From contig NZ_JAAKZF010000021.1 in NCBI RefSeq assembly GCF_011045125.1, positions 17,585 to 81,584 on the forward strand: a DNA stretch of 64,000 nt, given 5' to 3'. The stretch comes from Allomesorhizobium camelthorni. Lineage in GTDB: Bacteria; Pseudomonadota; Alphaproteobacteria; Rhizobiales; Rhizobiaceae. The notes beneath the pieces are model-generated. The model saw nothing but the letters and a program-made list of their open reading frames with translations. It had not been told where the DNA came from and did no database searches. The translations under genes were made by a program, and so were the position numbers. Positions 1-9,801 of the stretch are shown piece after piece. The first letter of the stretch is position 1; each line of letters opens with the position of its first letter.

Positions 1-440
1 TTGCCGCCGGCGTGCCGCTCGCCATCGAGCCGCTGCATCCCATGTATGCCGCCGACCGGGCTTGCGTGAACACGCTTTCCCAGGCGCTCGACATCTGCGA
101 TGCGCTCGACCCACCACAGACCGGCGCGCTCGGCGTCGCGCTGGACGTCTATCACTGCTGGTGGGATCCCGAACTGGAGGCACAGGCCTTGCGCGCCGGG
201 CCGAAACGCCTGATGGCCCACCACATCTGCGATTGGCTGGTGCCGACCCGCGACATGCTCACCGATCGCGGCATGATGGGCGACGGCGTCATTGACCTGC
301 CGGCGATCCGCCGCATGGTCGAAGCCGGGGGCTTTTCGGGTCCCCAGGAGGTCGAGATCTTTTCGGCCGAACACTGGTGGAAGAAACCCGGCGACGAGGT
401 CCTGGCGACCTGCGTGGAACGGTTCCGCACGGTCTGCTGA
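1..440 (+). CDS. Sugar phosphate isomerase/epimerase (TIM barrel), 5' end outside window
   Basis: The reading frame is open from base 3 to the TGA at 438-440 and gives about 145 residues of the C-terminal half of a xylose-isomerase-like TIM-barrel protein. Visible family traits are the strand ending in IEPLHPM, the metal-ligand-like LDVYHCWWDP segment, the HICDW strand and the late EVEIFS strand with a conserved-type Glu. Such proteins usually isomerise or epimerise sugars or inositol derivatives in the cytoplasm. It converges on the LacI repressor gene 15 bases downstream and probably belongs to the same carbohydrate locus as the dehydrogenase and second isomerase beyond it. The substrate cannot be named. 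Confidence 0.8.
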   Translation, partial: AAGVPLAIEPLHPMYAADRACVNTLSQALDICDALDPPQTGALGVALDVYHCWWDPELEAQALRAGPKRLMAHHICDWLVPTRDMLTDRGMMGDGVIDLPAIRRMVEAGGFSGPQEVEIFSAEHWWKKPGDEVLATCVERFRTVC

Positions 441-455
441 ACGCCTGTGCCAGGG

Positions 456-1499
456 TCAGTACGGCTGCTGTTTCGGAGAAAAGGCGTCGCTTTCGCCGGG
501 AACGAAATCCAAGGGCCAAAGCCGGCGCGAAGGGCCTTGCGGATACGATTCAGCATAAAGCGGCATGGTGGCCAGCAGGGTTTCGGCCAGCGAGATGCCC
601 AGATCGCGCAAATTGAGGCTGAAGGACGTAAGTGACGGCGACAGGAAGCGAGCATGCGGACTGTGGCGTCCGATGACGGCAATGTCCCGTCCGGGCTTCA
701 CCCCGGCTTCCTCCAGCCCGCGGTAGAGGCCAATGGCGATCGTCTCGTTCACGAGCACGACGGCAGTCGGCCGTTCCTCGCAGGCGAGGATCGCGCGAGC
801 GATCTGGTAGCCACCAGCCTCGCTGGGCATCGAACGGAAGATCAGGTCCTCCTCGAGCGCGAGCCCGTGGTTTGCCAGTGCCTCCCGGCAGCGCTCGACG
901 AAAACATAGCCAAGATTCGTGTCGTCGTGGGGACGGGTTACCGCGATCCGCCGATGCCCCTTGGCCACGAGGCGGTCGATCGAGGCCTGGGCCATACCCT
1001 CGAAATCGAGATCGATCCAAGGCTGGCCGACATCGGTCAGGCTGCGGCCGAGCGAGATGAACGGGATCTTGCGCTTCGCCAGGAAGTCGAAGCGATGGTC
1101 GATCCGCCTGGTCGAAGACAGGATGAGGCCATCGGCGAACCCGCGCGCGACTATGCGCCTGAGATAGTCGTAGGGATCCTCTTGCGATGAGCAGAGCAGG
1201 GCGACCAGATCAAGCTTGTGGCGCGCAAAAACCGTCTGCACGCCGTCGAAAACGCTCATGAAGAACGTATCGCCATGCCCGGTGATCTCGCTTCCCGTCT
1301 GCATCATGAAGCCGATCACGCCCGTTGCCCCCTTGCGCAGGGCGCGTCCCGACTGGTTCGGGACGTATCCGAGCTCCTCCGCCGCCTCCAGCACGCGCTT
1401 GCGCGTTTCGGCATTGACGTCCGGCTTGCCGTTCAGGGCTCGCGACACGGTCCCGATCGACACATTCAGATGTTTGGCAAGCAGGTGGATGCCCTTCAT
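456..1499 (-). CDS. LacI family transcriptional repressor
   Basis: 347 residues, the normal length for LacI/GalR proteins. The N-terminus is a lacI HTH (IHLLAKHLNVSIGTVSRAL, residues about 4-22) followed by the hinge-helix segment and a periplasmic-binding-protein-like effector domain. The ATG is preceded by AGGAA. The gene is divergent from the dehydrogenase operon, and the 160-base gap holds a perfect CGTAAACGTTTACG palindrome of the kind LacI proteins bind, so it is inferred to repress that operon and possibly itself. The inducer is probably a sugar or polyol handled by the adjacent transporter. Confidence 0.92.
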   Translation of the reverse strand: MKGIHLLAKHLNVSIGTVSRALNGKPDVNAETRKRVLEAAEELGYVPNQSGRALRKGATGVIGFMMQTGSEITGHGDTFFMSVFDGVQTVFARHKLDLVALLCSSQEDPYDYLRRIVARGFADGLILSSTRRIDHRFDFLAKRKIPFISLGRSLTDVGQPWIDLDFEGMAQASIDRLVAKGHRRIAVTRPHDDTNLGYVFVERCREALANHGLALEEDLIFRSMPSEAGGYQIARAILACEERPTAVVLVNETIAIGLYRGLEEAGVKPGRDIAVIGRHSPHARFLSPSLTSFSLNLRDLGISLAETLLATMPLYAESYPQGPSRRLWPLDFVPGESDAFSPKQQPY

Positions 1500-1575
1500 T
1501 TCCTAGATCTTTCTCCCGTTATTCCCGATTCCGGCGATTCACCCATTGACACAGTTATCAGCGTCAAACTACTAT

Positions 1576-1589
1576 CGTAAACGTTTACG
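1576..1589. promoter_or_regulatory. LacI-type operator palindrome
   Basis: CGTAAACGTTTACG is a perfect 14-bp palindrome with the central CG step typical of LacI/GalR operators. It lies 76 bases upstream of the repressor start and 69 bases upstream of the dehydrogenase start. An imperfect second copy, CGTAATCGTTTCCG, lies at 1608-1621. The two centres are 32 bp apart, about three helical turns, which would suit cooperative binding. Binding is inferred. Confidence 0.7.
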
Positions 1590-1658
1590 GAAGCTAAATC
1601 GGTTCTTCGTAATCGTTTCCGGTGAAGATCTTTGCGCCGCCGGTTAGGGAGGAGCATC

Positions 1659-2693
1659 GTGCCGATGAAGGCAGTGGTTTGTGGCTGCGGAGCTATGGCC
1701 AAGGGCTGGCTGAGAGCGCTTGCCGAAACTCCGGCCCTGAAGGGTGCTGTCGAGATCGTCGGGCTGGTCGACGTCGACCTTTCGGCCGCCGAGGCTCTGG
1801 CCGAAGAATTCTCCCTTACAGATGCAGTCACCGGAAGCGATCTGAACGCCGTGCTTGAAGCGACGCGGCCCGATCTCGTTTTCGACGTAGTCGTGCCGTC
1901 CGCGCGGCACCATGTCGTCGGCACCGCGCTTGGCTATGGTTGCCACGTGCTCAGCGAGAAGCCGATGGCGGCCTCGCTGGAGGAAGCAGAAGACCTCATA
2001 GTCCTTGCGCGCCAGGCCGGGCGCATCCACGCGATCGTGCAGAACAGGCGCTTCATCTCCGGCGTGCGTCGCATGCGCCGGGTCGTCGAGACCGGCGCTC
2101 TTGGCGATCTCACCGGCATCCACTGCGATTTCTTCATAGGGCCGCACTTTGGCGGCTTCCGTGAGCAGATGGACAACGTGCTGCTGCTGGATATGGCGAT
2201 CCACACATTCGATGCAGTGCGTTTCGTTTCCGGAAAGGCGCCGCTGGCGGTTTACTGTCACGAAAGCAATCCGCCTGGTTCCTGGTATCGCCATGGCGCG
2301 GCCGCCAACGCGATTTTCGAGTTTTCCGACAATGTCGTGTTCACCTATCGCGGCTCCTGGTGCGCAGAGGGCGCGCGCACGAGTTGGGAAAGCGCGTGGC
2401 GTGTCATCGGCACAAAGGGGACCTTGCTCTGGGACGGCGCCGACAAGCTCGACGCCCATGTCGTTTCCGGCGAGACGGGGTTCCTGCGTGAGGTGAGCGA
2501 GATCGAAGTGCCGGGCCCTTCACGCGAGGCGGATACCCACGGCCATGCCAGCGTCATTCAGGGTTTTCTGAGCGCAATCCGCGCCGGCGTCGCGCCGGAA
2601 ACGGACGGCAACGACAACATCAAGAGCCTTGCCATGGTTTTCGGCGCCATCGAAAGCGCCCGCCGGCGCGAGCGCGTGACCATCGCGGCTTAA
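1659..2693 (+). CDS. Gfo/Idh/MocA family NAD(P)-dependent oxidoreductase
   Basis: About 344 residues. The N-terminal Rossmann fold starts MKAVVCGCGAMAKGW and contains the family motif EKPMA near residue 105 and HHVVG before it; the C-terminal half is the alpha/beta GFO_IDH_MocA domain with an LDMAIHTFDAVRF helix carrying the usual Asp/His pair. Members oxidise or reduce sugars and inositols with NAD(P). The start is GTG 1659 (AGGGAGGAG five bases upstream) or ATG 1665; an upstream in-frame extension is not preferred. It is first in an operon with a TIM-barrel isomerase and a sugar ABC transporter, the usual pairing for catabolism of an uncommon sugar. Confidence 0.9.
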   Translation: MPMKAVVCGCGAMAKGWLRALAETPALKGAVEIVGLVDVDLSAAEALAEEFSLTDAVTGSDLNAVLEATRPDLVFDVVVPSARHHVVGTALGYGCHVLSEKPMAASLEEAEDLIVLARQAGRIHAIVQNRRFISGVRRMRRVVETGALGDLTGIHCDFFIGPHFGGFREQMDNVLLLDMAIHTFDAVRFVSGKAPLAVYCHESNPPGSWYRHGAAANAIFEFSDNVVFTYRGSWCAEGARTSWESAWRVIGTKGTLLWDGADKLDAHVVSGETGFLREVSEIEVPGPSREADTHGHASVIQGFLSAIRAGVAPETDGNDNIKSLAMVFGAIESARRRERVTIAA

Positions 2694-2702
2694 GGAGCAT
2701 CA

Positions 2703-3605
2703 ATGACTGACCTGGCAAAATCTATCCGCATCGGCACCATGGTAAACGCCACCAAGGGCGGTGCGGCCAAGCGCATCGGCGAAATAGCCGATCTGGGTTT
2801 CGAAAGCTTCGAACCATTTTTCTGGCAAACGACCAACGGCCAGGATCTCGCCGAACTCGGCAAGCGCTGCGCGGACGCGATCGGCGATCGCGACATCACC
2901 ATCTCCACGCTCGGCATGTTCGGCAATCCGCTCGAGGAAACGGAGATCGACCTTCAGACGCTGCAGGGCTGGAAGGATTGCATCGACAACGCCCATCATT
3001 TCGGGGCGAATTGTGTAGCCGGCTTCACGGGGCGCATCCGCAACAAGCCGCTGACGGACAGCCTTCCCCGCTACAAGGAGGTCTGGAGCGAACTCGCCAG
3101 GCGCGCCGCCGACAAGGACGTGAAGATCGCCTTCGAAAACTGCGCCATGGACGGCAATTGGGTGAGCGGCGACTGGAACATCGCGCACAATCCGGACGCC
3201 TGGGAACTGATCTTCAACGAGACGCCTGATGACAATATCGGCCTCGAATGGGAGCCGTGCCACCAGATGGTCTATCTCATCGAGCCGCTGCCCCAGATCC
3301 GCAAATGGGCGGACAAGATTTTCCACGTCCATGGCAAAGACGCCACCATCCGGTGGGACGTGATCCGGGAGCACGGAATTTTCGGCAAGGAGAAATTCGT
3401 CTTCATGCGCACGCCGGGTTTCGGCGACAGCAACTGGACGGACATCATTTCGGAGCTTCGCCTGGCGGGCTGGAGCGGATCCATCGACATCGAGGGCTGG
3501 CACGATCCCGTCTACCGCGACGGGCTCGAAATGACGGGCCAGGTCTTTGCGCTCAATTATCTCAAGAATGCCAGGGGAGGCGCGTTCGTCGCCGACCCGG
3601 GATGA
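2703..3605 (+). CDS. Sugar phosphate isomerase/epimerase (TIM barrel)
   Basis: 300 residues, full length for an AP_endonuc_2/IolE-like TIM barrel. It shows the strand-end residues expected for metal binding: [10 protein letters not shown] (Glu), [10 protein letters not shown] (Glu, His), FHVHGKDA (His) and IDIEGWHDP (Glu) near the C-terminus. It starts nine bases after the dehydrogenase with a GGAGCATCA leader. Gfo/Idh/MocA plus TIM-barrel isomerase pairs are frequent in inositol and rare-sugar pathways. It is a paralogue of the partial gene at the left edge, so the locus probably carries out two isomerisation steps. Confidence 0.88.
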   Translation: MTDLAKSIRIGTMVNATKGGAAKRIGEIADLGFESFEPFFWQTTNGQDLAELGKRCADAIGDRDITISTLGMFGNPLEETEIDLQTLQGWKDCIDNAHHFGANCVAGFTGRIRNKPLTDSLPRYKEVWSELARRAADKDVKIAFENCAMDGNWVSGDWNIAHNPDAWELIFNETPDDNIGLEWEPCHQMVYLIEPLPQIRKWADKIFHVHGKDATIRWDVIREHGIFGKEKFVFMRTPGFGDSNWTDIISELRLAGWSGSIDIEGWHDPVYRDGLEMTGQVFALNYLKNARGGAFVADPG

Positions 3606-3667
3606 CGTGCATGGTGACCGGCATGGAGGAAGTTGCCGGTCACGAAGACAACGAAACGGAGGAGAAG

Positions 3668-4900
3668 ATGAGTTTCCGCAAATATGCGATTATCGGCGCG
3701 CTGGCACTCGCAACCAGCTCATTTTTCGGCCTGAACGCGCAGGCCGAGGACGTAACCCTGACGCTCTGGTCCCTCGACCGGGATATCCAGCCCGCTCCCA
3801 ACTTGATCAAGGAATTCAACGCCCAGAACAACGGCATCAAGATCGAATACCGCCAGATCCAGTTCGATGACGTCGTTACCGAGGCAATGCGGGCCTATGC
3901 CTCCGGCCAGGCCCCCGACATCATTACCGTCGACAACCCCGAGCATGCGTTGTTCTCGTCACGCGGCGCATTCCTCGACCTCACCGACATGATCGCAAAA
4001 TCCTCTGTCGTGAAGCCGGAGAACTATTTTCCCGGGCCGCTTGCCTCGACCATGTGGGATGGCAAGAACTTCGGCATTCCCAAGGCGACCAATACGATCG
4101 CGCTCTACTACAACAAGGACATGTTCAAGGCGAAGGGGCTCGATCCCGCCAACCCGCCGCAAACCTGGGACGAACTCGTCGAGGCAGCGCGCAAGCTGAC
4201 CGATCCGGCCGCGAACGTCTACGGTCTTGCCTTCTCCGCCAAGGGCAATGAGGAGGGCACATTCCAGTTTCTGCCCTGGGCCCAGATGGGCGGTGGCAGC
4301 TATGACAATATCAACGCCGAAGGCGCGGTGAAGGCGCTGGAGATCTGGAAGACGATCATCGACGAGAAGCTGGCCTCGCCCGATACGCTGACGCGCGGCC
4401 AGTGGGATTCCACCGGCACCTTCAATTCCGGCAACGCCGCCATGGTGATCTCCGGCCCATGGGAACTCGACCGGATGGTGCAGGAGGCAAAATTCGATTG
4501 GGGTGTGGCGCTGCTGCCGATTCCCCATCCAGGTGCGGAACGTTCGTCGGCCATGGGCGACTTCAACTGGGCGATCTTCGCCACCACCAAGCACCCCGAG
4601 GAGGCGTTCAAGGCGCTGGAGTTCTTCGTCTCTCAAGACGATAAGCTGTTCCAGAATTTTGGCCAATTGCCTGCACGATCGGACATCTCGATCCCGAAGA
4701 CCGGCCAACCCTTGAAGGACGCGGCTCTCGAGGTCTTCCAGGAGCAGATGAAATACGCCAAGCCGCGCGGCCCGCACCCGGCATGGCCGAAAATTTCCAA
4801 GGCCATCCAGGACGCCATTCAGGCGGCGCTCACGGGTCAGATGAGCGCCAAGGACGCTCTCGACCAAGCGGCCGAGAAAATCAAGGGCGTCGAGGGATAG
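3668..4900 (+). CDS. Sugar ABC transporter substrate-binding protein (family 1)
   Basis: 410 residues from the ATG at 3668, which follows GGAGGAGAAG; the open frame extends further upstream but overlaps the isomerase. A signal peptide is visible ([23 protein letters not shown]), then a MalE/UgpB-type fold beginning [14 protein letters not shown]. Conserved features are the [11 protein letters not shown] stretch and the [13 protein letters not shown] motif typical of family 1 sugar-binding proteins. It acts in the periplasm and hands a sugar or polyol to the two permeases that follow. The ligand is unknown, but linkage to dehydrogenase and isomerase genes points to a monosaccharide or cyclitol. 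Confidence 0.92.
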   Translation: MSFRKYAIIGALALATSSFFGLNAQAEDVTLTLWSLDRDIQPAPNLIKEFNAQNNGIKIEYRQIQFDDVVTEAMRAYASGQAPDIITVDNPEHALFSSRGAFLDLTDMIAKSSVVKPENYFPGPLASTMWDGKNFGIPKATNTIALYYNKDMFKAKGLDPANPPQTWDELVEAARKLTDPAANVYGLAFSAKGNEEGTFQFLPWAQMGGGSYDNINAEGAVKALEIWKTIIDEKLASPDTLTRGQWDSTGTFNSGNAAMVISGPWELDRMVQEAKFDWGVALLPIPHPGAERSSAMGDFNWAIFATTKHPEEAFKALEFFVSQDDKLFQNFGQLPARSDISIPKTGQPLKDAALEVFQEQMKYAKPRGPHPAWPKISKAIQDAIQAALTGQMSAKDALDQAAEKIKGVEG

Positions 4901-5014
4901 CTGCAGGTGTCGCGCTGGAAGGCCGCCGAGGCGGTCACCACAGTTCCTCCCGGCAGGGCCGTTTCCTCGACTTCTAGCAGGAGGCGGCCCTCGTCGGAGA
5001 GTGGCGGAGGATGG

Positions 5015-5917
5015 ATGAAAAGTTTCTTTTCGAGCATGCGGGACGGCCTGGGTTTCGACATTGCCCTTGTTGCCTTCGCGCTCGGTTTCCTGCTCCTGAT
5101 GTCCGGTTTGCCGCTCGTCTACAATGTGGTGATGAGCTTTCAGGAGGTTGACATGTTCAGCCTCGGCACTTTCTCGCGCCCTTTCGTCGGGCTGAGAAAC
5201 TACATTGATCTCTTTGCCCAGCCTGAAACCTATCCCATCCTGCTCAACACGCTGATTTTCGTCGTCGGCTCGATCGCCGGCCAATTTCTGATCGGATTCG
5301 GGCTGGCGCTCTTTTTCTGGGTCAATTTCCCGGGCGCCTCATGGCTGCGCGGTCTGTTCCTTGTTTCCTGGGTCATGCCGGGCCTGGTCGCCGGCGCCAT
5401 TTGGAACTGGATACTGTCCGGCGATTTCGGCGTCCTGAACTTCATCCTTCGCGAAACCGGGCTGATCGACGCGAACATCTTCTGGCGCTCGGACCCGGAT
5501 TATTCGCTCTATGCAGTGATCCTGGCGAATATCTGGCTCGGCACTTCTTTCAACATGATCCTGCTTTCAGTCGGGCTGTCGGGCATTCCGGGCGACCTCT
5601 ACGAAGCGGCCGAACTGGACGGCGCCAACGCCTGGCAGCGCTTCTGGACCATAACGCTGCCGATGATGCGCTCGACGATCGGCGCCATCATTGCGCTTGG
5701 GCTCATTTTTACGCTGCAGCAGTTCGACCTTTTCGCCGCGATAACCTCCGGCGGGCCGAACAACGCGTCGAACGTCACGCAATACTGGGCGTGGGAGCTG
5801 TCGTTCCGCCAGTATGATTTCGGCAAGGGGGCCACGGTGTCGGTCGTCATGATCGTCTTCGTCATGCTTGCGGCTGTGGTCTACGTTCGCTCCACGCGGC
5901 ATGAGGTGCGCGGATGA
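5015..5917 (+). CDS. Sugar ABC transporter permease (MalF/UgpA type)
   Basis: 300 residues with six predicted membrane segments and the cytoplasmic EAA loop (YEAAELDGANAWQRFWTITLPMM). ATG 5015 was chosen because GGAGG lies just before it and the hydrophobic protein starts right after; the longer frame from 4907 would add a Ser/Arg-rich stretch without family resemblance. It lies 114 bases after the binding protein and its stop overlaps the next permease start (ATGA). It forms half of the inner-membrane channel with the gene at 5914. Confidence 0.9.
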   Translation: MKSFFSSMRDGLGFDIALVAFALGFLLLMSGLPLVYNVVMSFQEVDMFSLGTFSRPFVGLRNYIDLFAQPETYPILLNTLIFVVGSIAGQFLIGFGLALFFWVNFPGASWLRGLFLVSWVMPGLVAGAIWNWILSGDFGVLNFILRETGLIDANIFWRSDPDYSLYAVILANIWLGTSFNMILLSVGLSGIPGDLYEAAELDGANAWQRFWTITLPMMRSTIGAIIALGLIFTLQQFDLFAAITSGGPNNASNVTQYWAWELSFRQYDFGKGATVSVVMIVFVMLAAVVYVRSTRHEVRG

Positions 5918-6744
5918 ACGGGACCACCACACGCGACCGTCTGATGCTCGCGGTCGCCGTCGTCATGGCGGCGATCTACCTGTTCCCGCTCTACTGGATG
6001 TACATCACCGCGTTGAAGAGCGGCTCGGAAGTATTCGCGACACCGCCGAGTTTCTGGCCGGCCGCCCCGCAATGGAGCACCTACGCCTTCGTCTGGGAAA
6101 GCCGGAACATGGGGCGGTATCTGTGGAACTCGCTGGTCATCGCGGTCGGCTCGGTCGCGCTGATTTCCGTCCTGGGTGTCGGCTGCGCCTATGTGCTGGC
6201 GCGTTACCGCAATGCGTGGGTGGATGTCGGGCTTTTCCTGATCCTGATGCTGCAGGTTCTTCCAGCGTCCTTGATGATCACGCCGATCTTTGTCGGGTTT
6301 TCGCAGCTCGGCGTGTTGGAATATCCACGCCTGGCGGTCGTCATCGCGATTGCGGCAAAGAGCATGCCCTTCTTCGTCGTGCTCGTGCGCGCCACCTTCA
6401 TGAGCGTTCCGCAGGAACTCGAGGAAGCCGCGCTTGTTGACGGCAATTCCCGGATCGGGGCTTTCTTCAGCATCGTTCTGCCGCTTGCGCGAAACGGCAT
6501 CCTCGTCAGCGCCCTTCTCATCTTCATGCAGGCCTTCGGCGAATTCGTTTATTCGAAATCGATCATTCAGGCCGCCGAGCTTCAGCCGGCAAGTGTCGGG
6601 CTGAACTCCTTCATGGGGCCGAACACCAACGAGTGGAACAACATCATGGCCTACGCCACGATGTATGTGACGCCTATCCTGGCCATCTTCGTCCTTCTGC
6701 AGCGACGCATCGTGTCCGGCCTCACTTCTGGAGCCCTCAAATGA
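5914..6744 (+). CDS. Sugar ABC transporter permease (MalG/UgpE type)
   Basis: 276 residues, the usual MalG-class length. It starts with a membrane segment (LMLAVAVVMAAIYLFPLYWMYITALKSG) and carries the EAA loop (QELEEAALVDGNSRIGAFFSIVLPL). The start overlaps the preceding permease by four bases and the stop overlaps the ATPase start by four (ATGA), so translation is probably coupled. It pairs with the preceding permease as the transmembrane heterodimer of the importer. Confidence 0.92.
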   Translation: MNGTTTRDRLMLAVAVVMAAIYLFPLYWMYITALKSGSEVFATPPSFWPAAPQWSTYAFVWESRNMGRYLWNSLVIAVGSVALISVLGVGCAYVLARYRNAWVDVGLFLILMLQVLPASLMITPIFVGFSQLGVLEYPRLAVVIAIAAKSMPFFVVLVRATFMSVPQELEEAALVDGNSRIGAFFSIVLPLARNGILVSALLIFMQAFGEFVYSKSIIQAAELQPASVGLNSFMGPNTNEWNNIMAYATMYVTPILAIFVLLQRRIVSGLTSGALK

Positions 6745-7811
6745 CGATTCAGATCGAACTGCGTGGCGTCAACAAACATTACGGCTCGTTTCATGCGCTG
6801 AAGGATATCGATCTCTCGATAGCTGAAGGCACTTTCGTCGCGCTCGTTGGCCCGTCGGGTTGCGGCAAATCGACCCTGCTTCGGTCGCTGGCCGGACTTG
6901 AGAAGATTTCGACCGGCGACCTTAAAATCGCAGGCCAGCAGATGAACGGCGTGCCGCCTCGCAAGCGCGACGTCGCGATGGTCTTCCAGTCCTACGCGCT
7001 TTATCCGCACATGACCGTGGAGGAGAACCTCACCTACAGCCTTCGTATCCGAGGTGTCGCCAAGGCGCAGGCCAAAAAGGCTGCCGCAGACGTAGCGGCG
7101 ACCACCGGCCTGTCCCACCTTTTGGGTCGCTATCCAAGGGAGCTTTCCGGTGGCCAGCGTCAGCGAGTCGCAATGAGCCGCGCCATCATCCGCCATCCGA
7201 AAGCCTTTCTCTTCGATGAGCCGCTCTCCAACCTCGACGCGGCCCTGCGGGTTCACATGCGCAAGGAAATTCGAGCGCTCCACGATCGTCTGCATGCCAC
7301 CTCAGTCTATGTCACGCACGATCAGATCGAGGCGATGACAATGGCCGACCACGTCGTGGTCATGCGCGACGGCATAATCGAGCAGCAGGGCAAGCCGCTC
7401 GACCTTTACGACATGCCGGTCAACAAATTCGTTGCCGGGTTCATCGGATCGCCGGCCATGAACTTCATTCCGGCGACGGTCGGCGATGACGGCAAAACCC
7501 TGACACTGGACCTCGGTACCGTCAGAGGGACACTGGCCGTTAGCCGGACGCTGCAGCCCGGCCGCAAGATAACGGTAGGCATTCGCCCCGAACACATCGG
7601 CATCGCCGCATCAGGGCAGGGCAGCTTTGACGTTCCTGTCGCTGTCGTCGAATCCACGGGTTTCACGGCCTTCATCACCGCCGCAACGACACCGGAACTC
7701 ATCGTGGTGGAAACGGGACGCAGTGCGGTCCGTCCCGGCGACATGGTTGGAGTGCGGATATCGCCAGACCAGCTACATCTCTTTGATGATGTGACCGGCG
7801 TCAGGGTGTGA
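6741..7811 (+). CDS. Sugar ABC transporter ATP-binding protein (MalK/UgpC type)
   Basis: 356 residues from ATG 6741, which overlaps the permease stop. The nucleotide-binding domain has Walker A GPSGCGKST, Q-loop FQSYALYPH, signature LSGGQRQR, Walker B FLFDEPLSNLD and switch His in VTHDQIEAM. The C-terminal third is the TOBE/OB regulatory domain characteristic of MalK-like subunits, as shown by the IRPEHIGI segment. It energises the two permeases before it and closes the operon; the next gene is convergent. Confidence 0.93.
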   Translation: MTIQIELRGVNKHYGSFHALKDIDLSIAEGTFVALVGPSGCGKSTLLRSLAGLEKISTGDLKIAGQQMNGVPPRKRDVAMVFQSYALYPHMTVEENLTYSLRIRGVAKAQAKKAAADVAATTGLSHLLGRYPRELSGGQRQRVAMSRAIIRHPKAFLFDEPLSNLDAALRVHMRKEIRALHDRLHATSVYVTHDQIEAMTMADHVVVMRDGIIEQQGKPLDLYDMPVNKFVAGFIGSPAMNFIPATVGDDGKTLTLDLGTVRGTLAVSRTLQPGRKITVGIRPEHIGIAASGQGSFDVPVAVVESTGFTAFITAATTPELIVVETGRSAVRPGDMVGVRISPDQLHLFDDVTGVRV

Positions 7812-7870
7812 AATGCAACTGGCGGGTTCGCCTGTCCATGACCCGAGGTGGTGTCGAACCATGACGGCGC

Positions 7871-8740
7871 TCAGACACTCCGGACATTGACCGGCACGGT
7901 ATTGGGATCGGAGGCGTGCGTAGCTGCCTGCGCATCGATTCCCGCATTGTCGGGTGAAAGCACCGCGCTCTTGAGAAGCTTCGAATACGGGTGTTGCGGA
8001 TTGTCGAGCACCGTTCGGGCATCGCCGCCCTCCACCACACGGCCCTTCTGCATGATGATGATGCGGTCGCTGATATGATAGGCGGTGGCGAGGTCGTGTG
8101 TGATGTAGACGATCGACACGCCGAGTTCGTCCCGAAGCGCCTTGAACAGTTCTACGATGGACATCCTGAGCGACGCGTCGACCATCGAGACAGGCTCGTC
8201 GGCGACGAGCAGCGCGGGACCGGAGATCAGCGCGCGGGCGATCGCGGTGCGCTGCAACTGGCCGCCGGACAATTCGTGCGGAAAGCGCCCGCGCACCTCC
8301 GCCAGCGACAGGCCGACCTTGCGCAACGCCTCGTCGCACACGCGATCAACCTCCTTCCGGCCGACGCCCGCCAGGCGGCGGGCTGTGGCGTAGAGGTAGC
8401 GGTCGACGCGCTTCAGCGGATTGAAGGCCTCGTAAGGGTTCTGGAAGATCGGCTGCACCTGGCGCATGAAATCGAGTCGCGCGCGCCGGCCGCGGATTGT
8501 CGCCAGCGCCTTGCCGCGGAAGCGGATCGCGCCTGCGCTCGCCGCAACCATGTTGAGGATCATGCGGGCGAGCGTCGTCTTGCCGCTACCCGACTCGCCA
8601 ATAATCGCGAAGATCTCGGGGCGCGACGCATCGAGCGCGAAACTCACGCCGTCGACTGCATTGAAGGTCCTGCGCGCAAGCAGCCCGCCCGACGCGTAGC
8701 TTTTTGTCACCCCTTCGAGGTTCAGAAGATCGCCCGTCAT
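7871..8740 (-). CDS. Oligopeptide/oligosaccharide ABC transporter ATP-binding protein (DppF/OppF type)
   Basis: 289 residues with Walker A GESGSGKT, Q-loop IFQNPYEAFNPL, signature LSGGQLQR, Walker B LLVADEP and switch His in YITHDLATAYH. The NPYEAFNPL stretch and the HPYSKLL tail place it in the Opp/Dpp group. Its start overlaps the stop of the other ATPase gene by four bases (8737-8740). It is the last gene of a five-gene operon on this strand. In rhizobia this transporter class often carries oligosaccharides, and the GH51 gene nearby favours that reading. Confidence 0.92.
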   Translation of the reverse strand: MTGDLLNLEGVTKSYASGGLLARRTFNAVDGVSFALDASRPEIFAIIGESGSGKTTLARMILNMVAASAGAIRFRGKALATIRGRRARLDFMRQVQPIFQNPYEAFNPLKRVDRYLYATARRLAGVGRKEVDRVCDEALRKVGLSLAEVRGRFPHELSGGQLQRTAIARALISGPALLVADEPVSMVDASLRMSIVELFKALRDELGVSIVYITHDLATAYHISDRIIIMQKGRVVEGGDARTVLDNPQHPYSKLLKSAVLSPDNAGIDAQAATHASDPNTVPVNVRSV

Positions 8741-9801
8741 TGAACGAGCCCGGTCCGTTGTTTCGCAGTTGCTCCGAACACGCCATCCGGCCGGACGGCC
8801 GGGCTTACGGCGTGGCAGGCGACGCGATGGCGAGGATCGATGCTGACCAGCTCGGGATGCGTCTCGCGGCAGATGTCCATGGCGAGCGGGCAGCGCGGAT
8901 GGAACCGGCAGCCGCTCGGCGGCTCCGCCAGACTGGGCGGCGCGCCGGTGAGCGCCCGCTTGGCCGAGAGGTCGCCGATCCGCGGCAGGCTGGCGATGAG
9001 ATGCTGTGTATAAGGGTGCTTCGGGCTCCTGAAGATCTCGGCCGTCGGCGCCTCCTCTACCAGGCGCCCGGCATACATGATGCCGAGCCGATCGGAGATG
9101 TTGGCGTGGACGGCCATGTCGTGGGTGACGAAGATCATCGACGAGGCGATTTCCCGCTGCGCCTCGCGGATCAGTTCGAGAACGCTTTTCTGCACGACCA
9201 CGTCGAGCGCCGTCGTCGGTTCGTCGGCGATGATGAAATCGGGCCGGCAGACGGTGGCGAGCGCAATCGCGATGCGCTGGCGCATGCCGCCCGAGAGCTC
9301 GTGGGGATAGGCGTCGAGCACGCCCGGCGCGAGCTGGAGACGCTCCAGATGCGCGACGATGGCCGCGAAGAATCGCTGCTTCGGCAGGTCCATATGGGGA
9401 AGCGCGAAATCAATGAAGGATTCGCGCACGCGCCGGACGGGATTGAGCACGTTCATCGAGCCTTGCGGAATGTAGGAAAGATGGCGCCAGCGGATCGCCG
9501 ACAGCGCCGCACGGTCGAGCCTGTAGATGTCGCGGTCAAGGAAGCTGTAGCGGATGGAGCCGCCGACGACGGTGAGCGGCGGCCGGATGGCCGCGGCGAT
9601 GGTCTTGATGAAGGTGGTCTTGCCGGAACTGGATTCGCCGGCGAGGCCATAGATCTCGTTCCTGCCGACCCGCAGCGAAATATCGTCGACGGCGCGCACC
9701 TCGCGCTGCGTGCCGAAATACTTCATCACGTAATAGGCGCGGAGATTCTTGACGTCGAGCATGACATCCGCCGACCCGTCCGCGTGCGGCCGCGCGTTCA
9801 T
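8737..9801 (-). CDS. Oligopeptide/oligosaccharide ABC transporter ATP-binding protein (DppD/OppD type)
   Basis: 354 residues from the ATG at 9799-9801, which overlaps the stop of the upstream permease; the frame is open further but that part overlaps the permease. It has Walker A GESSSGKT, signature LSGGMRQR, Walker B FIIADEPTTALD and switch His in FVTHDMAVH. The C-terminal extension has the oligopeptide-transporter cysteine motif CRFHPRCPLAMDIC with a further Cys-His. It forms a heterodimer with the ATPase encoded directly downstream. Confidence 0.92.
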   Translation of the reverse strand: MNARPHADGSADVMLDVKNLRAYYVMKYFGTQREVRAVDDISLRVGRNEIYGLAGESSSGKTTFIKTIAAAIRPPLTVVGGSIRYSFLDRDIYRLDRAALSAIRWRHLSYIPQGSMNVLNPVRRVRESFIDFALPHMDLPKQRFFAAIVAHLERLQLAPGVLDAYPHELSGGMRQRIAIALATVCRPDFIIADEPTTALDVVVQKSVLELIREAQREIASSMIFVTHDMAVHANISDRLGIMYAGRLVEEAPTAEIFRSPKHPYTQHLIASLPRIGDLSAKRALTGAPPSLAEPPSGCRFHPRCPLAMDICRETHPELVSIDPRHRVACHAVSPAVRPDGVFGATAKQRTGLVQ

